Below are positions 24,999-39,653 of a stretch of DNA of 64,000 bases, piece by piece. Source of the DNA: Diadophis punctatus similis (Eukaryota > Chordata > Lepidosauria > Squamata > Dipsadidae); assembly GCA_023053685.1 (NCBI GenBank), contig JALIGW010000005.1, positions 21,905,001 through 21,969,000 of the forward strand. Reading direction: 5' to 3'. A model generated the notes under the pieces. The model was not told where the DNA came from, made no database searches, and saw only the letters and a list, made by a program, of their open reading frames with translations. A program made the translations under genes and the position numbers. Each line of letters opens with the position of its first letter. Within the stretch, counting starts at the first letter, position 1.

Positions 24999-27645
24999 AT
25001 TTCATTTCATTTATTTTTTTTTATTTTATTTTATTTTATTTTATTTTATTTTATTTTATTTTATTTTATTTTATTTTATTTCATTTCATTTCATTTTATT
25101 TCAATTAAATTTAATTCAATTTAATTCAATTTTATTTTATTTTATTTTATTTTATTTCAATTTCAATTTAATTCAATTTATTTTATTTTATTTCATTTCA
25201 TTTTATTTCAATTAAATTTAAATCAATTTAATTCTATTTTATTTTATTTTATTTTATTTTATTTTATTTCAATTTCAATTTAATTCAATTCATTTCATTT
25301 CATTTCATTTCATTTCATTATTTTATTTTATTTCAATTTTATTTTATTTTATTATTTTATTATATTTTATTTTACTTTATTTCAATTTAATTTAATTTAA
25401 TTTAAAAAAAATTTAATTTAATTTAATTTAATTTAATTTAATTTAATTTAATTTAATTTAATTTAATTTAATTTAATTTAATAATTTAATTTAATTTAAT
25501 TTAATTTAATTTAATTTAATTTAATTTAATTTCATTTCATTTCATTTCATTTCATTTCATTTCATTTCATTTCATTTCATTCTATTTTATTTTATTATTT
25601 TATTTCATTTCATTTCATTTCATTTCATTTCAATTTATTTTATTTTATTATTTTACTTTATTTTATTTTATTATTTTATTTTATTTTATTTTACTTTATT
25701 TCAATTTAATTTAATTTAATTTTTAAAAAATTTAATTTAATTTAATTTAATTTCATTTTATTCTATTCTATTTTATTATTTTATTTTATTTTATTTTATT
25801 TTATTTTATTTTATTATTTTATTATATTATTTTAGTTTAGTTTAGTTTAGTTTATTATTATTTTATTTTATTTTATTTTATTTTATTTCATTTCATTTCA
25901 TTTCATTTCATTTCATTTCATTTTATTTTATTTTATTATTTTATTTTATTTTATTTTATTTTATTTTATTTTAATTTATTATTTCATTTTATTCTATTTT
26001 ATTTTATTATTTTATTTTATTTTATTTTATTTTATTTTATTTTATTTCAATTTCAATTTAATTCAATTCATTTCATTTCATTTCATTTCATTTTATTTCA
26101 ATTTTATTTCATTTTTTTATTTATTTTAAATTTTATTTTATTTTATTTTATTATTTTATTATATTTTATTTTACTTTATTTCAATTTAATTTAATTTAAT
26201 TTTTAAAAAATTTAATTTAATTTAATTTAATTTAATTTCATTTCATTTCATTTCATTTCATTTCATTTCATTATTTCATTTCATTTCATTTATTTTATTT
26301 TATTCTATTTCAATTTAATTCAATTTTATTTTATTTTATTTTATTTTATTATTTTATTTTATTTCATTTCATTTCATTTCATTTCATTTCATTATTTTAT
26401 TTTATTTTATTTTATTTTATTTTATTTTATTTCAATTAAATTTAATTAAATTTAATTCAATTTTATTTTATTTTATTTTATTTTATTATTTTATTTTATT
26501 TTATTTCATTTCATTTCATTTCATTTCATTTCATTTCATTTCATTTCATTTTATTTTATTTTATTTTATTTCAATTTTATTTCATTTTATTTATTTATTT
26601 TAAATTTTATTTTATTTTATTTTTATTTTATTATATTTTATTTTACTTTATTTCAATTTAATTTAATTTAATTTTTAAAAAATTTAATTTAATTTAATTT
26701 AATTTAATTTAATTTAATTTAATTTCATTTCATTTCATTTCATTTCATTTCATTTCATTTCATTTCATTTCATTTCTTTCATTTCATTTCATTTCATTTC
26801 ATTTTATTCTATTCTATTTTATTATTTTATTTTATTTTATTTCATTTCATTTCATTTCATTTCAATTCAATTTATTTTATTTTATTATTTTATTTTATTT
26901 TATTTTATTTTATTTTATTTTATTTTATTTTATTTTATTTTATTTTATTATTTTATTATATTATTTTAGTTTAGTTTATTTTAGTTTATTATTATTTTAT
27001 TTTATTTTAATTTATTTTATTTCATTTCATTTCATTTATTTTATTTTATTTCATTTCATTTCATTTTATTTCAATTAAATTTAATTCAATTTAATTCTAT
27101 TTTATTTTATTTTATTTTATTTCAATTTCAATTTAATTCAATTTATTTTATTTTATTTCATTTCATTTTATTTCAATTAAATTTAATTCAATTTAATTCT
27201 ATTTTATTTTATTTTATTTTATTTTATTTTATTTTATTTTATTTTATTCTATTTTATTTTATTATTTTATTTTATTTTATTTCATTTCATTTCATTTCAA
27301 TTCAATTTATTTTATTTTATTTTATTATTTTATTTTATTTTATTTTATTTTATTTTATTTTATTTTATTATTTTATTATATTATTTTAGTTTAGTTTATT
27401 TTAGTTTATTATTATTTAATTTAATTTTAATTTATTTTATTTCATTTTATTTCATTTCATTTCATTTCATTTTATTTCATTTTATTTCAATTTAATTCAG
27501 TTTACTTCAGTTTAATTCAGTTTAATTTAATTTCATTTTATTTTATTTTATTTCAATTTAATTTAATTTAATTTAATTCATTTCATTTCATTTCATTTCA
27601 TTTCATTTTAATTTAATTTATTTCATTTTATTTTATTTCATTTCA

Positions 27646-27657
27646 TTTCATATTATT
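27646..27657 (+). repeat. CACG site decayed to CATA
   Basis: At the position where other copies read TTTCACGTTATTTTA, this copy reads TTTCATATTATTTTA. CG has become TA, as expected if a methylated CpG were deaminated on both strands. The paired duplication copy near 39270 has the same change, so the decay preceded the duplication. Confidence 0.75.
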
Positions 27658-30115
27658 TTATTTTATTTTATTTTATTTCAATTTATTTCAATTTAATTCA
27701 ATTCAATTTAATTCTATTTTATTTTATTTTATTTTATTTTATTTTATTTTATTTTATTTCAATTTCAATTTAATTCAATTCATTTCATTTCATTTCATTT
27801 CATTATTTTATTTTATTTCAATTTTATTTTATTTTATTTTATTATTTTATTATATTTTATTTTACTTTAATTCAATTTAATTTAATTTAATTTTAAAAAA
27901 ATTTAATTTAATTTAATTTAATTTAATTTAATTTAATTTAATTTAATTTAATTTCATTTCATTTCATTTCATTTCATTTCATTTCATTTCATTTCATTTC
28001 ATTTAATTTAATTTCATTTCATTTCATTTCATTTCATTTCATTTCATTTCATTTCATTTCATTTCATTTCATTTCATTTAATTTAATTTAATTTAATTTC
28101 ATTTCATTTCATTCTATTTTATTTTATTATTTTATTTTATTTCATTTCATTTCATTTCATTTCAATTTATTTTATTTTATTATTTTACTTTATTTTATTT
28201 TATTATTTTATTTTATTTTATTTTACTTTATTTCAATTTAATTTAATTTAATTTTTAAAAAATTTGATTTAATTTAATTTAATTTAATTTAATTTAATTT
28301 AATTTAATTTCATTTAATTTCATTTAATTTCATTTAATTTCATTTAATTTCATTTTATTCTATTCTGTTTTATTATTTTATTTTATTTTATTTTATTTTA
28401 TTTTATTTTATTTTATTATTTTATTATATTATTTTAGTTTAGTTTAGTTTAGTTTATTATTATTTTATTTTATTTTAATTTATTTTATTTCATTTCATTT
28501 CATTTCATTTCATTTCATTTTATTTTATTTTATTTTATTTTATTTCATTTTATTTCAATTCATTTCATTTCACTTTATTTTATTTTATTTTATTTCATTT
28601 CATTTCATTTCAATTCAATTTATTTTATTTTATTATTTTATTTTATTTTATTTTATTTTATTTTATTATTTCATTTTATTCTATTTTATTTTATTATTTT
28701 ATTTTATTTTATTTTATTTTATTTTATTTTATTTTATTTTATTTCATTTCATTTCATTTCATTTCATTTCATTTCATTTCATTTTATTTTATTTTATTTC
28801 ATTTTATTTCAATTAAATTTAATTAAATTTAATTCAATTTTATTTTATTTTATTTTATTTTATTTCAATTTCAATTTAATTCAATTCATTTCATTTCATT
28901 TCATTTTATTTCAATTTTATTTCATTTTTTTATTTATTTTAAATTTTATTTTATTTTATTTTATTATTTTATTATATTTTATTTAATTTTATTTCAATTT
29001 AATTTAATTTAATTTTTAAAAAAATTAATTTAATTTAATTTAATTCATTTTAATTTAATTTAATTTTTAAAAAATTTAATTTAATTTAATTTAATTTAAT
29101 TTAATTTAATTTAATTTCATTTCATTTCATTTCATTTCATTTCATTTCATTATTTCATTTCATTTCATTTATTTTATTTTATTCTATTTCAATTTAATTC
29201 AATTTTATTTTATTTTATTTTATTTTATTATTTTATTTTATTTTATTTCATTTCATTTCATTTCATTTCATTATTTTATTTTATTTTATTTTATTTTATT
29301 TTATTTTATTTCAATTAAATTTAATTAAATTTAATTCAATTTTATTTTATTTTATTTTATTTTATTATTTTATTTTATTTTATTTCATTTCATTTCATTT
29401 CATTTCATTTCATTTCATTTCATTTTATTTTATTTTATTTTATTTCAATTTTATTTCATTTTATTTATTTATTTTAAATTTTATTTTATTTTATTTTTAT
29501 TTTATTATATTTTATTTTACTTTATTTCAATTTAATTTAATTTAATTTTTAAAAAATTTAATTTAATTTAATTTAATTTAATTTAATTTAATTTAATTTC
29601 ATTTCATTTCATTTCATTTCATTTCATTTCATTTCATTTCATTTCATTTCATTTTATTCTATTCTATTTTATTATTTTATTTTATTTTATTTCAGTTCAT
29701 TTCATTTCATTTCAATTCAATTTATTTTATTTTATTATTTTATTTTATTTTATTTTATTTTATTATTTTATTATATTATTTTAGTTTAGTTTATTTTAGT
29801 TTATTATTATTTTATTTTATTTTAATTTATTTTATTTCATTTTATTTCATTTTATTTCATTTCATTTCATTTATTTTATTTTATTTCATTTCATTTCATT
29901 TTATTTCAATTAAATTTAATTCAATTTAATTCTATTTTATTTTATTTTATTTTATTTCAATTTCAATTTAATTCAATTTATTTTATTTTATTTCATTTCA
30001 TTTTATTTCAATTAAATTTAATTCAATTTAATTCTATTTTATTTCATTTTATTTTATTTTATTTCAATTTCAATTTAATTCAATTCATTTCATTTCATTT
30101 CATTTCATTTTATTT

Positions 30116-31449
30116 CATTTCATTTCATTTCATTTCATTTCATTTCATTTTATTTTATTTCAATTTTATTTCATTTTATTTATTTATTTTAAATTTTATT
30201 TTATTTTATTTTTATTTTATTATATTTTATTTTACTTTATTTCAATTTAATTTAATTTAATTTTTAAAAAATTTAATTTAATTTAATTTAATTTAATTTA
30301 ATTTAATTTCATTTCATTTCATTTCATTTCATTTCATTTCATTTCATTTCATTTCTTTCATTTCATTTCATTTCATTTTATTCTATTCTATTTTATTATT
30401 TTATTTTATTTTATTTCATTTCATTTCATTTCATTTCAATTCAATTTATTTTATTTTATTATTTTATTTTATTTTATTTTATTTTATTATTTTATTATAT
30501 TATTTTAGTTTAGTTTATTTTAGTTTATTATTATTTTATTTTATTTTAATTTATTTTATTTCATTTCATTTCATTTATTTTATTTTATTTCATTTCATTT
30601 CATTTTATTTCAATTAAATTTAATTCAATTTTATTTTATTTTATTTTATTTTATTTTATTTTATTTTATTTCAATTTCAATTTAATTCATTTCATTTCAT
30701 TTCATTTCATTTCATTTTATTTCAATTTTATTTCATTTTATTTATTTATTTTAAATTTTATTTTATTTTATTTTTATTTTATTATATTTTATTTTACTTT
30801 ATTTCAATTTAATTTAATTTAATTCTTAAAAAATTTCATTTCATTTCATTTCATTTCATTTCATTTCATTTAATTTCATTTAATTTAATTTCATTTCATT
30901 TCATTTCATTTCATTTTATTCTATTCTATTTTATTATTTTATTTTATTTTATTTTATTTCATTTCATTTCATTTCAATTCAATTTATTTTATTTTATTAT
31001 TTTATTTTATTTTATTTTATTTTATTTTATTTTATTATTTTATTTTATTATTTTATTATATTATTTTAGTTTAGTTTATTTTAGTTTATTATTATTTAAT
31101 TTAATTTTAATTTATTTTATTTCATTTTATTTCATTTCATTTCATTTCATTTTATTTCATTTTATTTCAATTTAATTCAGTTTACTTCAGTTTAATTCAG
31201 TTTAATTTAATTTAATTTTATTTTATTTTATTTCAATTTAATTTAATTTAATTTAATTCATTTCATTTCATTTCATTTCATTTCATTTCATTTTAATTTA
31301 ATTTATTTCATTTTATTTCATTTCATTTCATTTCACGTTATTTTATTTTATTTTATTTTATTTCAATTTATTTCAATTTAATTCAATTTTATTTTATTTT
31401 ATTATTTTATTTCATTTCATTTCATTTCATTTCATTTATTTTATTTTAT
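30116..31449 (+). repeat. B-type module followed by partial A-type unit
   Basis: It holds dyads near 30263 and 30827 (the latter the TTCTTAAAAAATTTC variant also near 5521, 38739 and 56756) and the ATTTCTTTC slip at 30351. From about 31000 A-type sequence follows, with a TTTAG cluster, CAGTTT triad (31175) and CACG (G 31337). It lacks the CAGTTC marker seen in the other A units. Confidence 0.7.
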
Positions 31450-31955
31450 TTTATTTCATTTCATTTTATTTCAATTAAATTTAATTAAATTTAATTCTAT
31501 TTTATTTTATTTTATTTTATTTTATTTTTATTTTATTATATTTTATTTTACTTTATTTCAATTTAATTTAATTTAATATTTAAAAAATTTAATTTAATTT
31601 AATTCAATTCAATTCAATTCAATTCAATTCAATTCAATTCAATTCAATTCAATTCAATTCAATTCAATTCCATTTCATTTCATTTCATTTCATTTTATTC
31701 TATTTTATTTTATTTCATTTCATTTTATTTCAATTAAATTTAATTAAATTTAATTCTATTTTATTTTATTTTATTTTATTTTATTTTATTTTATTTTTAT
31801 TTTATTATATTTTATTTTACTTTATTTCAATTTAATTTAATTTAATATTTAAAAAATTTAATTTAATTTAATTCAATTCAATTCAATTCAATTCAATTCA
31901 ATTCAATTCAATTCAATTCAATTCAATTCAATTCAATTCAATTCAATTCAATTCA
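31450..31955 (+). repeat. Tandem duplication, about 269 bp, of the ATTCA-leading module
   Basis: AATTAAATTTAATTAAATTT, the TTTACTTTA lead, an AATATTTAAAAAA dyad and an ATTCA tract occur twice; the A-runs start at 31582 and 31851. The first copy has ATTCA x13 (31602-31666) with one ATTCC. The second has ATTCA x17 (31871-31955) and runs into a long ATTCC array. No other A-type unit shows this doubling. Confidence 0.85.
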
Positions 31956-32035
31956 ATTCCATTCCATTCCATTCCATTCCATTCCATTCCATTCCATTCC
32001 ATTCCATTCCATTCCATTCCATTCCATTCCATTCC
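31956..32035 (+). repeat. ATTCC tract, 16 units
   Basis: The longest ATTCC array in the window, perfect throughout, preceded by ATTCA x17 and followed by ATTTC units and a T9 run. Confidence 0.94.
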
Positions 32036-33331
32036 ATTTCATTTCATTTATTTTTTTTTATTTTATTTTATTTTATTTTATTTTATTTTATTTTATTTTA
32101 TTTTATTTTATTTTATTTCATTTCATTTCATTTTATTTCAATTAAATTTAATTCAATTTAATTCTATTTTATTTTATTTTATTTTATTTTATTTCAATTT
32201 CAATTTAATTCAATTTATTTTATTTTATTTCATTTCATTTTATTTCAATTAAATTTAAATCAATTTAATTCTATTTTATTTTATTTTATTTTATTTTATT
32301 TTATTTTATTTTATTTCAATTTCAATTTAATTCAATTCATTTCATTTCATTTCATTTCATTTCATTATTTTATTTTATTTCAATTTTATTTTATTTTATT
32401 ATTTTATTATATTTTATTTTACTTTATTTCAATTTAATTTAATTTAATTTAAAAAATTTTTAATTTCATTTAATTTAATTTAATTTAATTTAATTTAATT
32501 TAATTTAATTTAATTTAATTTAATTTAATTTAATTTAATTTAATTTCATTTCATTTCATTTCATTTCATTTCATTTCATTTCATTTCATTTCATTCTATT
32601 TTATTTTATTATTTTATTTTATTTCATTTCATTTCATTTCATTTCATTTATTTTATTTTATTTTATTTTATTTCATTTCATTTCATTTTATTTCAATTAA
32701 ATTTAATTCAATTTAATTCTATTTTATTTTATTTTATTTTATTTTATTTCAATTTCAATTTAATTCAATTTATTTTATTTTATTTCATTTCATTTTATTT
32801 CAATTAAATTTAAATCAATTTAATTCTATTTTATTTTATTTTATTTTATTTTATTTTATTTTATTTCAATTTCAATTTAATTCAATTCATTTCATTTCAT
32901 TTCATTTCATTTCATTATTTTATTTTATTTCAATTTTATTTTATTTTATTATTTTATTATATTTTATTTTACTTTATTTCAATTTAATTTAATTTAATTT
33001 AAAAAAATTTTAATTTCATTTCATTTAATTTCATTTAATTTCATTTAATTTAATTTAATTTCATTTAATTTAATTTAATTTAATTTAATTTAATTTAATT
33101 TAATTTAATTTAATTTAATTTCATTTCATTTCATTTCATTTCATTCTATTTTATTTTATTATTTTATTTTATTTCATTTCATTTCATTTCATTTCAATTT
33201 ATTTTATTTTATTATTTTACTTTATTTTATTTTATTATTTTATTTTATTTTATTTTACTTTATTTCAATTTAATTTAATTTAATTTAATTTAATTTAATT
33301 TAATTTAATTTCATTTCATTTCATTTCATTT
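32036..33331 (+). repeat. C-type block, shortened copy
   Basis: It joins the same left and right neighbours as 4706-7856 and 11161-14289 (ATTCC array on the left, A unit on the right). It is only about 1.3 kb long, with two A6T5-type dyads (32452, 33001). The parts with TTTAG quartets are missing, so it is either a deleted copy or an earlier, shorter form. Confidence 0.75.
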
Positions 33332-35073
33332 CATTTCATTTCATTTCATTTTATTCTATTCTATTCCATTATTTTATTTTATTTTATTTCATTTCATTTC
33401 ATTTCATTTCAATTCAATTTATTTTATTTTATTTTATTATTTTATTTTATTTTATTTTATTATTTTATTATATTTTATTTTACTTTATTTCAATTTAATT
33501 TAATTTAATTTTTAAAAAATTTAATTTAATTTAATTTAATTTAATTTCATTTCATTTCATTTCATTATTTCATTTCATTTCATTTATTTTATTTTATTCT
33601 ATTTTATTTTATTATTTTATTTTATTTTATTTTACTTTATTTCAATTTAATTTAATTTAATTTTTAAAAAATTTAATTTAATTTAATTTAATTTAATTTA
33701 ATTTAATTTAATTTAATTTAATTTCATTTCATTTCATTTCATTTCATTTCATTTCATTTCATTATTTCATTTCATTTCATTTATTTTATTTTATTCTATT
33801 TTATTTTATTATTTTATTTTATTTTATTTCATTTCATTTCATTTCAATTCAATTCATTTTATTTTATTTTATTTCAATTTAATTCAATTTTATTTTATTT
33901 TATTTTATTTTATTTTATTTCATTTCATTTCATTTCATTTCATTTCATTTCATTTCATTTCATTTTATTTTATTTTATTTTATTTCAATTAAATTTAAAT
34001 AAAATTTAATTCAATTTTATTTTATTTTATTTTATTTTATTTTATTTTATTTTATTTTATTTTATTTCAATTTCAATTTAATTCATTTCATTTCATTTCA
34101 TTTCATTTCATTTTATTTCAATTTTATTTCATTTTATTTATTTATTTTAAATTTTATTCTATTTTATTTTATTTTATTTTATTTTATTTCAATTTCAATT
34201 TAATTCAATTTATTTTATTTTATTTCATTTCATTTTATTTCAATTAAATTTAAATAAAATTTAATTCAATTTTATTTTATTTTATTTTATTTTATTTTAT
34301 TTTATTTTATTTTATTTCAATTTCAATTTAATTCATTTCATTTCATTTCATTTCATTTCATTTCATTTCATTTCATTTCATTTCATTCTATTCTATTCTA
34401 TTTTATTATTTTATTTTATTTTATTTTATTTCATTTCATTTCATTTCAATTCAATTTATTTTATTTTATTATTTTATTTTATTTTATTTTATTTTATTAT
34501 TTTATTTTATTATTTTATTATATTATTTTAGTTTAGTTTATTTTAGTTTATTATTATTTAATTTAATTTTAATTTATTTTATTTCATTTTATTTCATTTC
34601 ATTTCATTTCATTTCATTTTATTTCAATTTAATTCAGTTTACTTCAGTTTAATTCAGTTTAATTTAATTTTATTTTATTTTATTTTATTTCAATTTAATT
34701 TAATTTAATTTAATTCATTTCATTTCATTTCATTTCATTTCATTTCATTTCATTTCATTTCATTTTAATTTAATTTATTTCATTTTATTTCATTTCATTT
34801 CATTTCACGTTATTTTATTTTATTTTATTTTATTTCAATTTATTTCAATTTAATTCAATTTTATTTTATTTTATTATTTTATTTCATTTCAGTTCATTTC
34901 ATTTATTTTATTTTATTTTATTTCATTTCATTTTATTTCAATTAAATTTAATTAAATTTAATTCTATTTTATTTTATTTTATTTTATTTTATTTTATTTT
35001 TATTTTATTATATTTTATTTTACTTTATTTCAATTTAATTTAATTTAATATTTAAAAAATTTAATTTAATTTA
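33332..35073 (+). repeat. A-type unit
   Basis: Marker ATTCT/ATTCC (C 33356, 33361, 33366-33367), dyads at 33514 and 33666, CAGTTT triad 34632, CACG (G 34809), CAGTTC (G 34892). The marker-to-first-dyad distance is 158 bp, as in 7857-9388. It keeps the segment before CACG that the 1 and 9389 copies lost. Its portion from 34093 on belongs to the large duplication. Confidence 0.85.
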
Positions 35074-35158
35074 ATTCAATTCAATTCAATTCAATTCAAT
35101 TCAATTCAATTCAATTCAATTCAATTCAATTCAATTCAATTCAATTCAATTCAATTCA
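35074..35158 (+). repeat. ATTCA tract, 17 units
   Basis: It follows the AATATTT dyad near 35048 and passes straight into ATTCC. Confidence 0.92.
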
Positions 35159-35213
35159 ATTCCATTCCATTCCATTCCATTCCATTCCATTCCATTCCAT
35201 TCCATTCCATTCC
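35159..35213 (+). repeat. ATTCC tract, 11 units
   Basis: The shortest of the five ATTCC arrays. Its homologue at 24929 has 14 units, so unit number changed after the large duplication. Confidence 0.93.
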
Positions 35214-35739
35214 ATTTCATTTATTTTTTTTTATTTTATTTTATTTTATTTTATTTTATTTTATTTTATTTTATTTTATTTTATTTTATTTTATTTCATT
35301 TCATTTCATTTTATTTCAATTAAATTTAATTCAATTTAATTCAATTTTATTTTATTTTATTTTATTTTATTTCAATTTCAATTTAATTCAATTTATTTTA
35401 TTTTATTTCATTTCATTTTATTTCAATTAAATTTAAATCAATTTAATTCTATTTTATTTTATTTTATTTTATTTTATTTTATTTCAATTTCAATTTAATT
35501 CAATTCATTTCATTTCATTTCATTTCATTTCATTATTTTATTTTATTTCAATTTTATTTTATTTTATTATTTTATTATATTTTATTTTACTTTATTTCAA
35601 TTTAATTTAATTTAATTTAAAAAAAATTTAATTTAATTTAATTTAATTTAATTTAATTTAATTTAATTTAATTTAATTTAATTTAATTTAATAATTTAAT
35701 TTCATTTCATTTCATTTCATTTCATTTCATTTCATTTCA

Positions 35740-37930
35740 TTTCATTTCATTTCATTTCATTTCATTCTATTTTATTTTATTATTTTATTTCATTTCATTT
35801 CATTTCATTTCATTTCAATTTATTTTATTTTATTATTTTACTTTATTTTATTTTATTATTTTATTTTATTTTATTTTACTTTATTTCAATTTAATTTAAT
35901 TTAATTTTTAAAAAATTTAATTTAATTTAATTTAATTTCATTTTATTCTATTCTATTTTATTATTTTATTTTATTTTATTTTATTTTATTTTATTTTATT
36001 ATTTTATTATATTATTTTAGTTTAGTTTAGTTTAGTTTATTATTATTTTATTTTATTTTATTTTATTTTATTTCATTTCATTTCATTTCATTTCATTTCA
36101 TTTCATTTTATTTTATTTTATTATTTTATTTTATTTTATTTTATTTTATTTTAATTTATTATTTCATTTTATTCTATTTTATTTTATTATTTTATTTTAT
36201 TTTATTTTATTTTATTTTATTTCATTTCATTTCATTTCATTTCATTTCATTTCATTTCATTTCATTTCATTTCATTTTATTTCATTTTATTTCAATTAAA
36301 TTTAATTAAATTTAATTCAATTTTATTTTATTTTATTTTATTTTATTTCAATTTCAATTTAATTCAATTCATTTCATTTCATTTCATTTCATTTTATTTC
36401 AATTTTATTTCATTTTTTTATTTATTTTAAATTTTATTTTATTTTATTTTATTATTTTATTATATTTTATTTTACTTTATTTCAATTTAATTTAATTTAA
36501 TTTTTAAAAAATTTAATTTAATTTAATTTAATTTAATTTCATTTCATTTCATTTCATTTCATTTCATTTCATTATTTCATTTCATTTCATTTATTTTATT
36601 TTATTCTATTTCAATTTAATTCAATTTTATTTTATTTTATTTTATTTTATTATTTTATTTTATTTCATTTCATTTCATTTCATTTCATTTCATTATTTTA
36701 TTTTATTTTATTTTATTTTATTTTATTTTATTTCAATTAAATTTAATTAAATTTAATTCAATTTTATTTTATTTTATTTTATTTTATTATTTTATTTTAT
36801 TTTATTTCATTTCATTTCATTTCATTTCATTTCATTTCATTTCATTTCATTTCATTTCATTCTATTTTATTTTATTATTTTATTTCATTTCATTTCATTT
36901 CATTTCATTTCAATTTATTTTATTTTATTATTTTACTTTATTTTATTTTATTATTTTATTTTATTTTATTTTACTTTATTTCAATTTAATTTAATTTAAT
37001 TTTTAAAAAATTTAATTTAATTTAATTTAATTTCATTTTATTCTATTCTATTTTATTATTTTATTTTATTTTATTTTATTTTATTTTATTTTATTATTTT
37101 ATTATATTATTTTAGTTTAGTTTAGTTTAGTTTATTATTATTTTATTTTATTTTATTTTATTTTATTTCATTTCATTTCATTTCATTTCATTTCATTTCA
37201 TTTTATTTTATTTTATTATTTTATTTTATTTTATTTTATTTTATTTTAATTTATTATTTCATTTTATTCTATTTTATTTTATTATTTTATTTTATTTTAT
37301 TTTATTTTATTTTATTTCATTTCATTTCATTTCATTTCATTTCATTTCATTTCATTTCATTTCATTTTATTTCATTTTATTTCAATTAAATTTAATTAAA
37401 TTTAATTCAATTTTATTTTATTTTATTTTATTTTATTTCAATTTCAATTTAATTCAATTCATTTCATTTCATTTCATTTCATTTTATTTCAATTTTATTT
37501 CATTTTTTTATTTATTTTAAATTTTATTTTATTTTATTTTATTATTTTATTATATTTTATTTTACTTTATTTCAATTTAATTTAATTTAATTTTTAAAAA
37601 ATTTAATTTAATTTAATTTAATTTCATTTCATTTCATTTCATTTCATTTCATTTCATTTCATTATTTCATTTCATTTCATTTATTTTATTTTATTCTATT
37701 TCAATTTAATTCAATTTTATTTTATTTTATTTTATTTTATTATTTTATTTTATTTCATTTCATTTCATTTCATTTCATTTCATTATTTTATCTTATTTTA
37801 TTTTATTTTATTTTATTTTATTTTATTTCAATTAAATTTAATTAAATTTAATTCAATTTTATTTTATTTTATTTTATTTTATTATTTTATTTTATTTTAT
37901 TTCATTTCATTTCATTTCATTTCATTTCAT
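35740..37930 (+). repeat. Tandem duplication, about 1.09 kb period
   Basis: Two consecutive units share the TTTAG quartet (first G 36020 and 37115, offset 1095), dyads (35909/37007 and 36503/37583), the TTTTAATTTATTATTTC slip and the AATTAAATTTAATTAAATTT element. The first segmental-duplication copy holds a single unit here. The duplication is thus younger than that event, or has been lost in the other copy. Confidence 0.83.
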
Positions 37931-39522
37931 TTCATTTTATTTTATTTTATTTTATTTCAATTTTATTTCATTTTATTTATTTATTTTAAATTTTATTTTA
38001 TTTTATTTTTATTTTATTATATTTTATTTTACTTTATTTCAATTTAATTTAATTTAATTTTTAAAAAATTTAATTTAATTTAATTTAATTTAATTTAATT
38101 TAATTTAATTTAATTTAATTTAATTTAATTTCATTTCATTTCATTTTATTCTATTCTATTCTATTTTATTATTTTATTTTATTTTATTTCATTTCATTTC
38201 ATTTCATTTCAATTCAATTTATTTTATTTTATTATTTTATTTTATTTTATTTTATTTTATTTTATTTTATTTTATTTTATTTTATTTTATTATTTTATTA
38301 TATTATTTTAGTTTAGTTTATTTTAGTTTATTATTATTTTATTTTATTTTAATTTATTTTATTTCATTTCATTTCATTTATTTTATTTTATTTCATTTCA
38401 TTTCATTTTATTTCAATTAAATTTAATTCAATTTAATTCTATTTTATTTTATTTTATTTTATTTCAATTTCAATTTAATTCAATTTATTTTATTTTATTT
38501 CATTTCATTTTATTTCAATTAAATTTAATTCAATTTAATTCTATTTTATTTTATTTTATTTTATTTTATTTTATTTCAATTTCAATTTAATTCATTTCAT
38601 TTCATTTCATTTCATTTCATTTCATTTTATTTCAATTTTATTTCATTTTATTTATTTATTTTAAATTTTATTTTATTTTATTTTTATTTTATTATATTTT
38701 ATTTTACTTTATTTCAATTTAATTTAATTTAATTCTTAAAAAATTTCATTTCATTTCATTTCATTTCATTTAATTTAATTTCATTTCATTTCATTTCATT
38801 TCATTTCATTTCATTTCATTTTATTCTATTCTATTTTATTATTTTATTTTATTTTATTTTATTTCATTTTATTCTATTTTATTTTATTATTTTATTTTAT
38901 TTTATTTCATTTCATTTCATTTCAATTCAATTTATTTTATTTTATTTTATTATTTTATTTTATTTTATTTTATTTTATTTTATTTTATTATTTTATTATA
39001 TTATTTTAGTTTAGTTTATTTTAGTTTATTATTATTTAATTTAATTTTAATTTATTTTATTTCATTTTATTTCATTTCATTTCATTTCATTTTATTTCAT
39101 TTTATTTCAATTTAATTCAGTTTACTTCAGTTTAATTCAGTTTAATTTAATTTCATTTTATTTTATTTTATTTCAATTTAATTTAATTTAATTTAATTCA
39201 TTTCATTTCATTTCATTTCATTTCATTTTAATTTAATTTATTTCATTTTATTTTATTTCATTTCATTTCATATTATTTTATTTTATTTTATTTTATTTCA
39301 ATTTATTTCAATTTAATTCAATTCAATTTAATTCTATTTTATTTTATTTTATTTTATTTTATTTTATTTTATTTTATTTCAATTTCAATTTAATTCAATT
39401 CATTTCATTTCATTTCATTTCATTATTTTATTTTATTTCAATTTTATTTTATTTTATTTTATTATTTTATTATATTTTATTTTACTTTAATTCAATTTAA
39501 TTTAATTTAATTTTAAAAAAAT

Positions 39523-39653
39523 TTAATTTAATTTAATTTAATTTAATTTAATTTAATTTAATTTAATTTAATTTAATTTAATTTAATTTAATTTAATTTA
39601 ATTTAATTTAATTTAATTTAATTTAATTTAATTTAATTTAATTTAATTTAATT
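39523..39653 (+). repeat. ATTTA tract, about 26 units
   Basis: A long perfect tract following the A7 dyad at 39515. The homologous position after 27895 has only about 10 units before ATTTC begins, a clear tract-length difference between otherwise matching copies. Confidence 0.88.

Larger units (their letters stand above)
23888..30115 (+). repeat. Large segmental duplication, copy 1 (about 6.2 kb)
   Basis: It is collinear with 34093-41637. The CAGTTT triad (24427/34632) and the ATTCC array (24929/35159) are about 10.2 kb apart; dyads 25727/37007 and 26677/38063 are about 11.3-11.4 kb apart; the CAGTTT triad 27495/39115 and A7 dyad 27895/39515 are 11620 bp apart. TTGATT (G 28266/39896) and CAGTTC (G 29695/41214) also pair. 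The step in offset is explained by an extra 1.09-kb tandem copy in the second segment. Confidence 0.87.
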
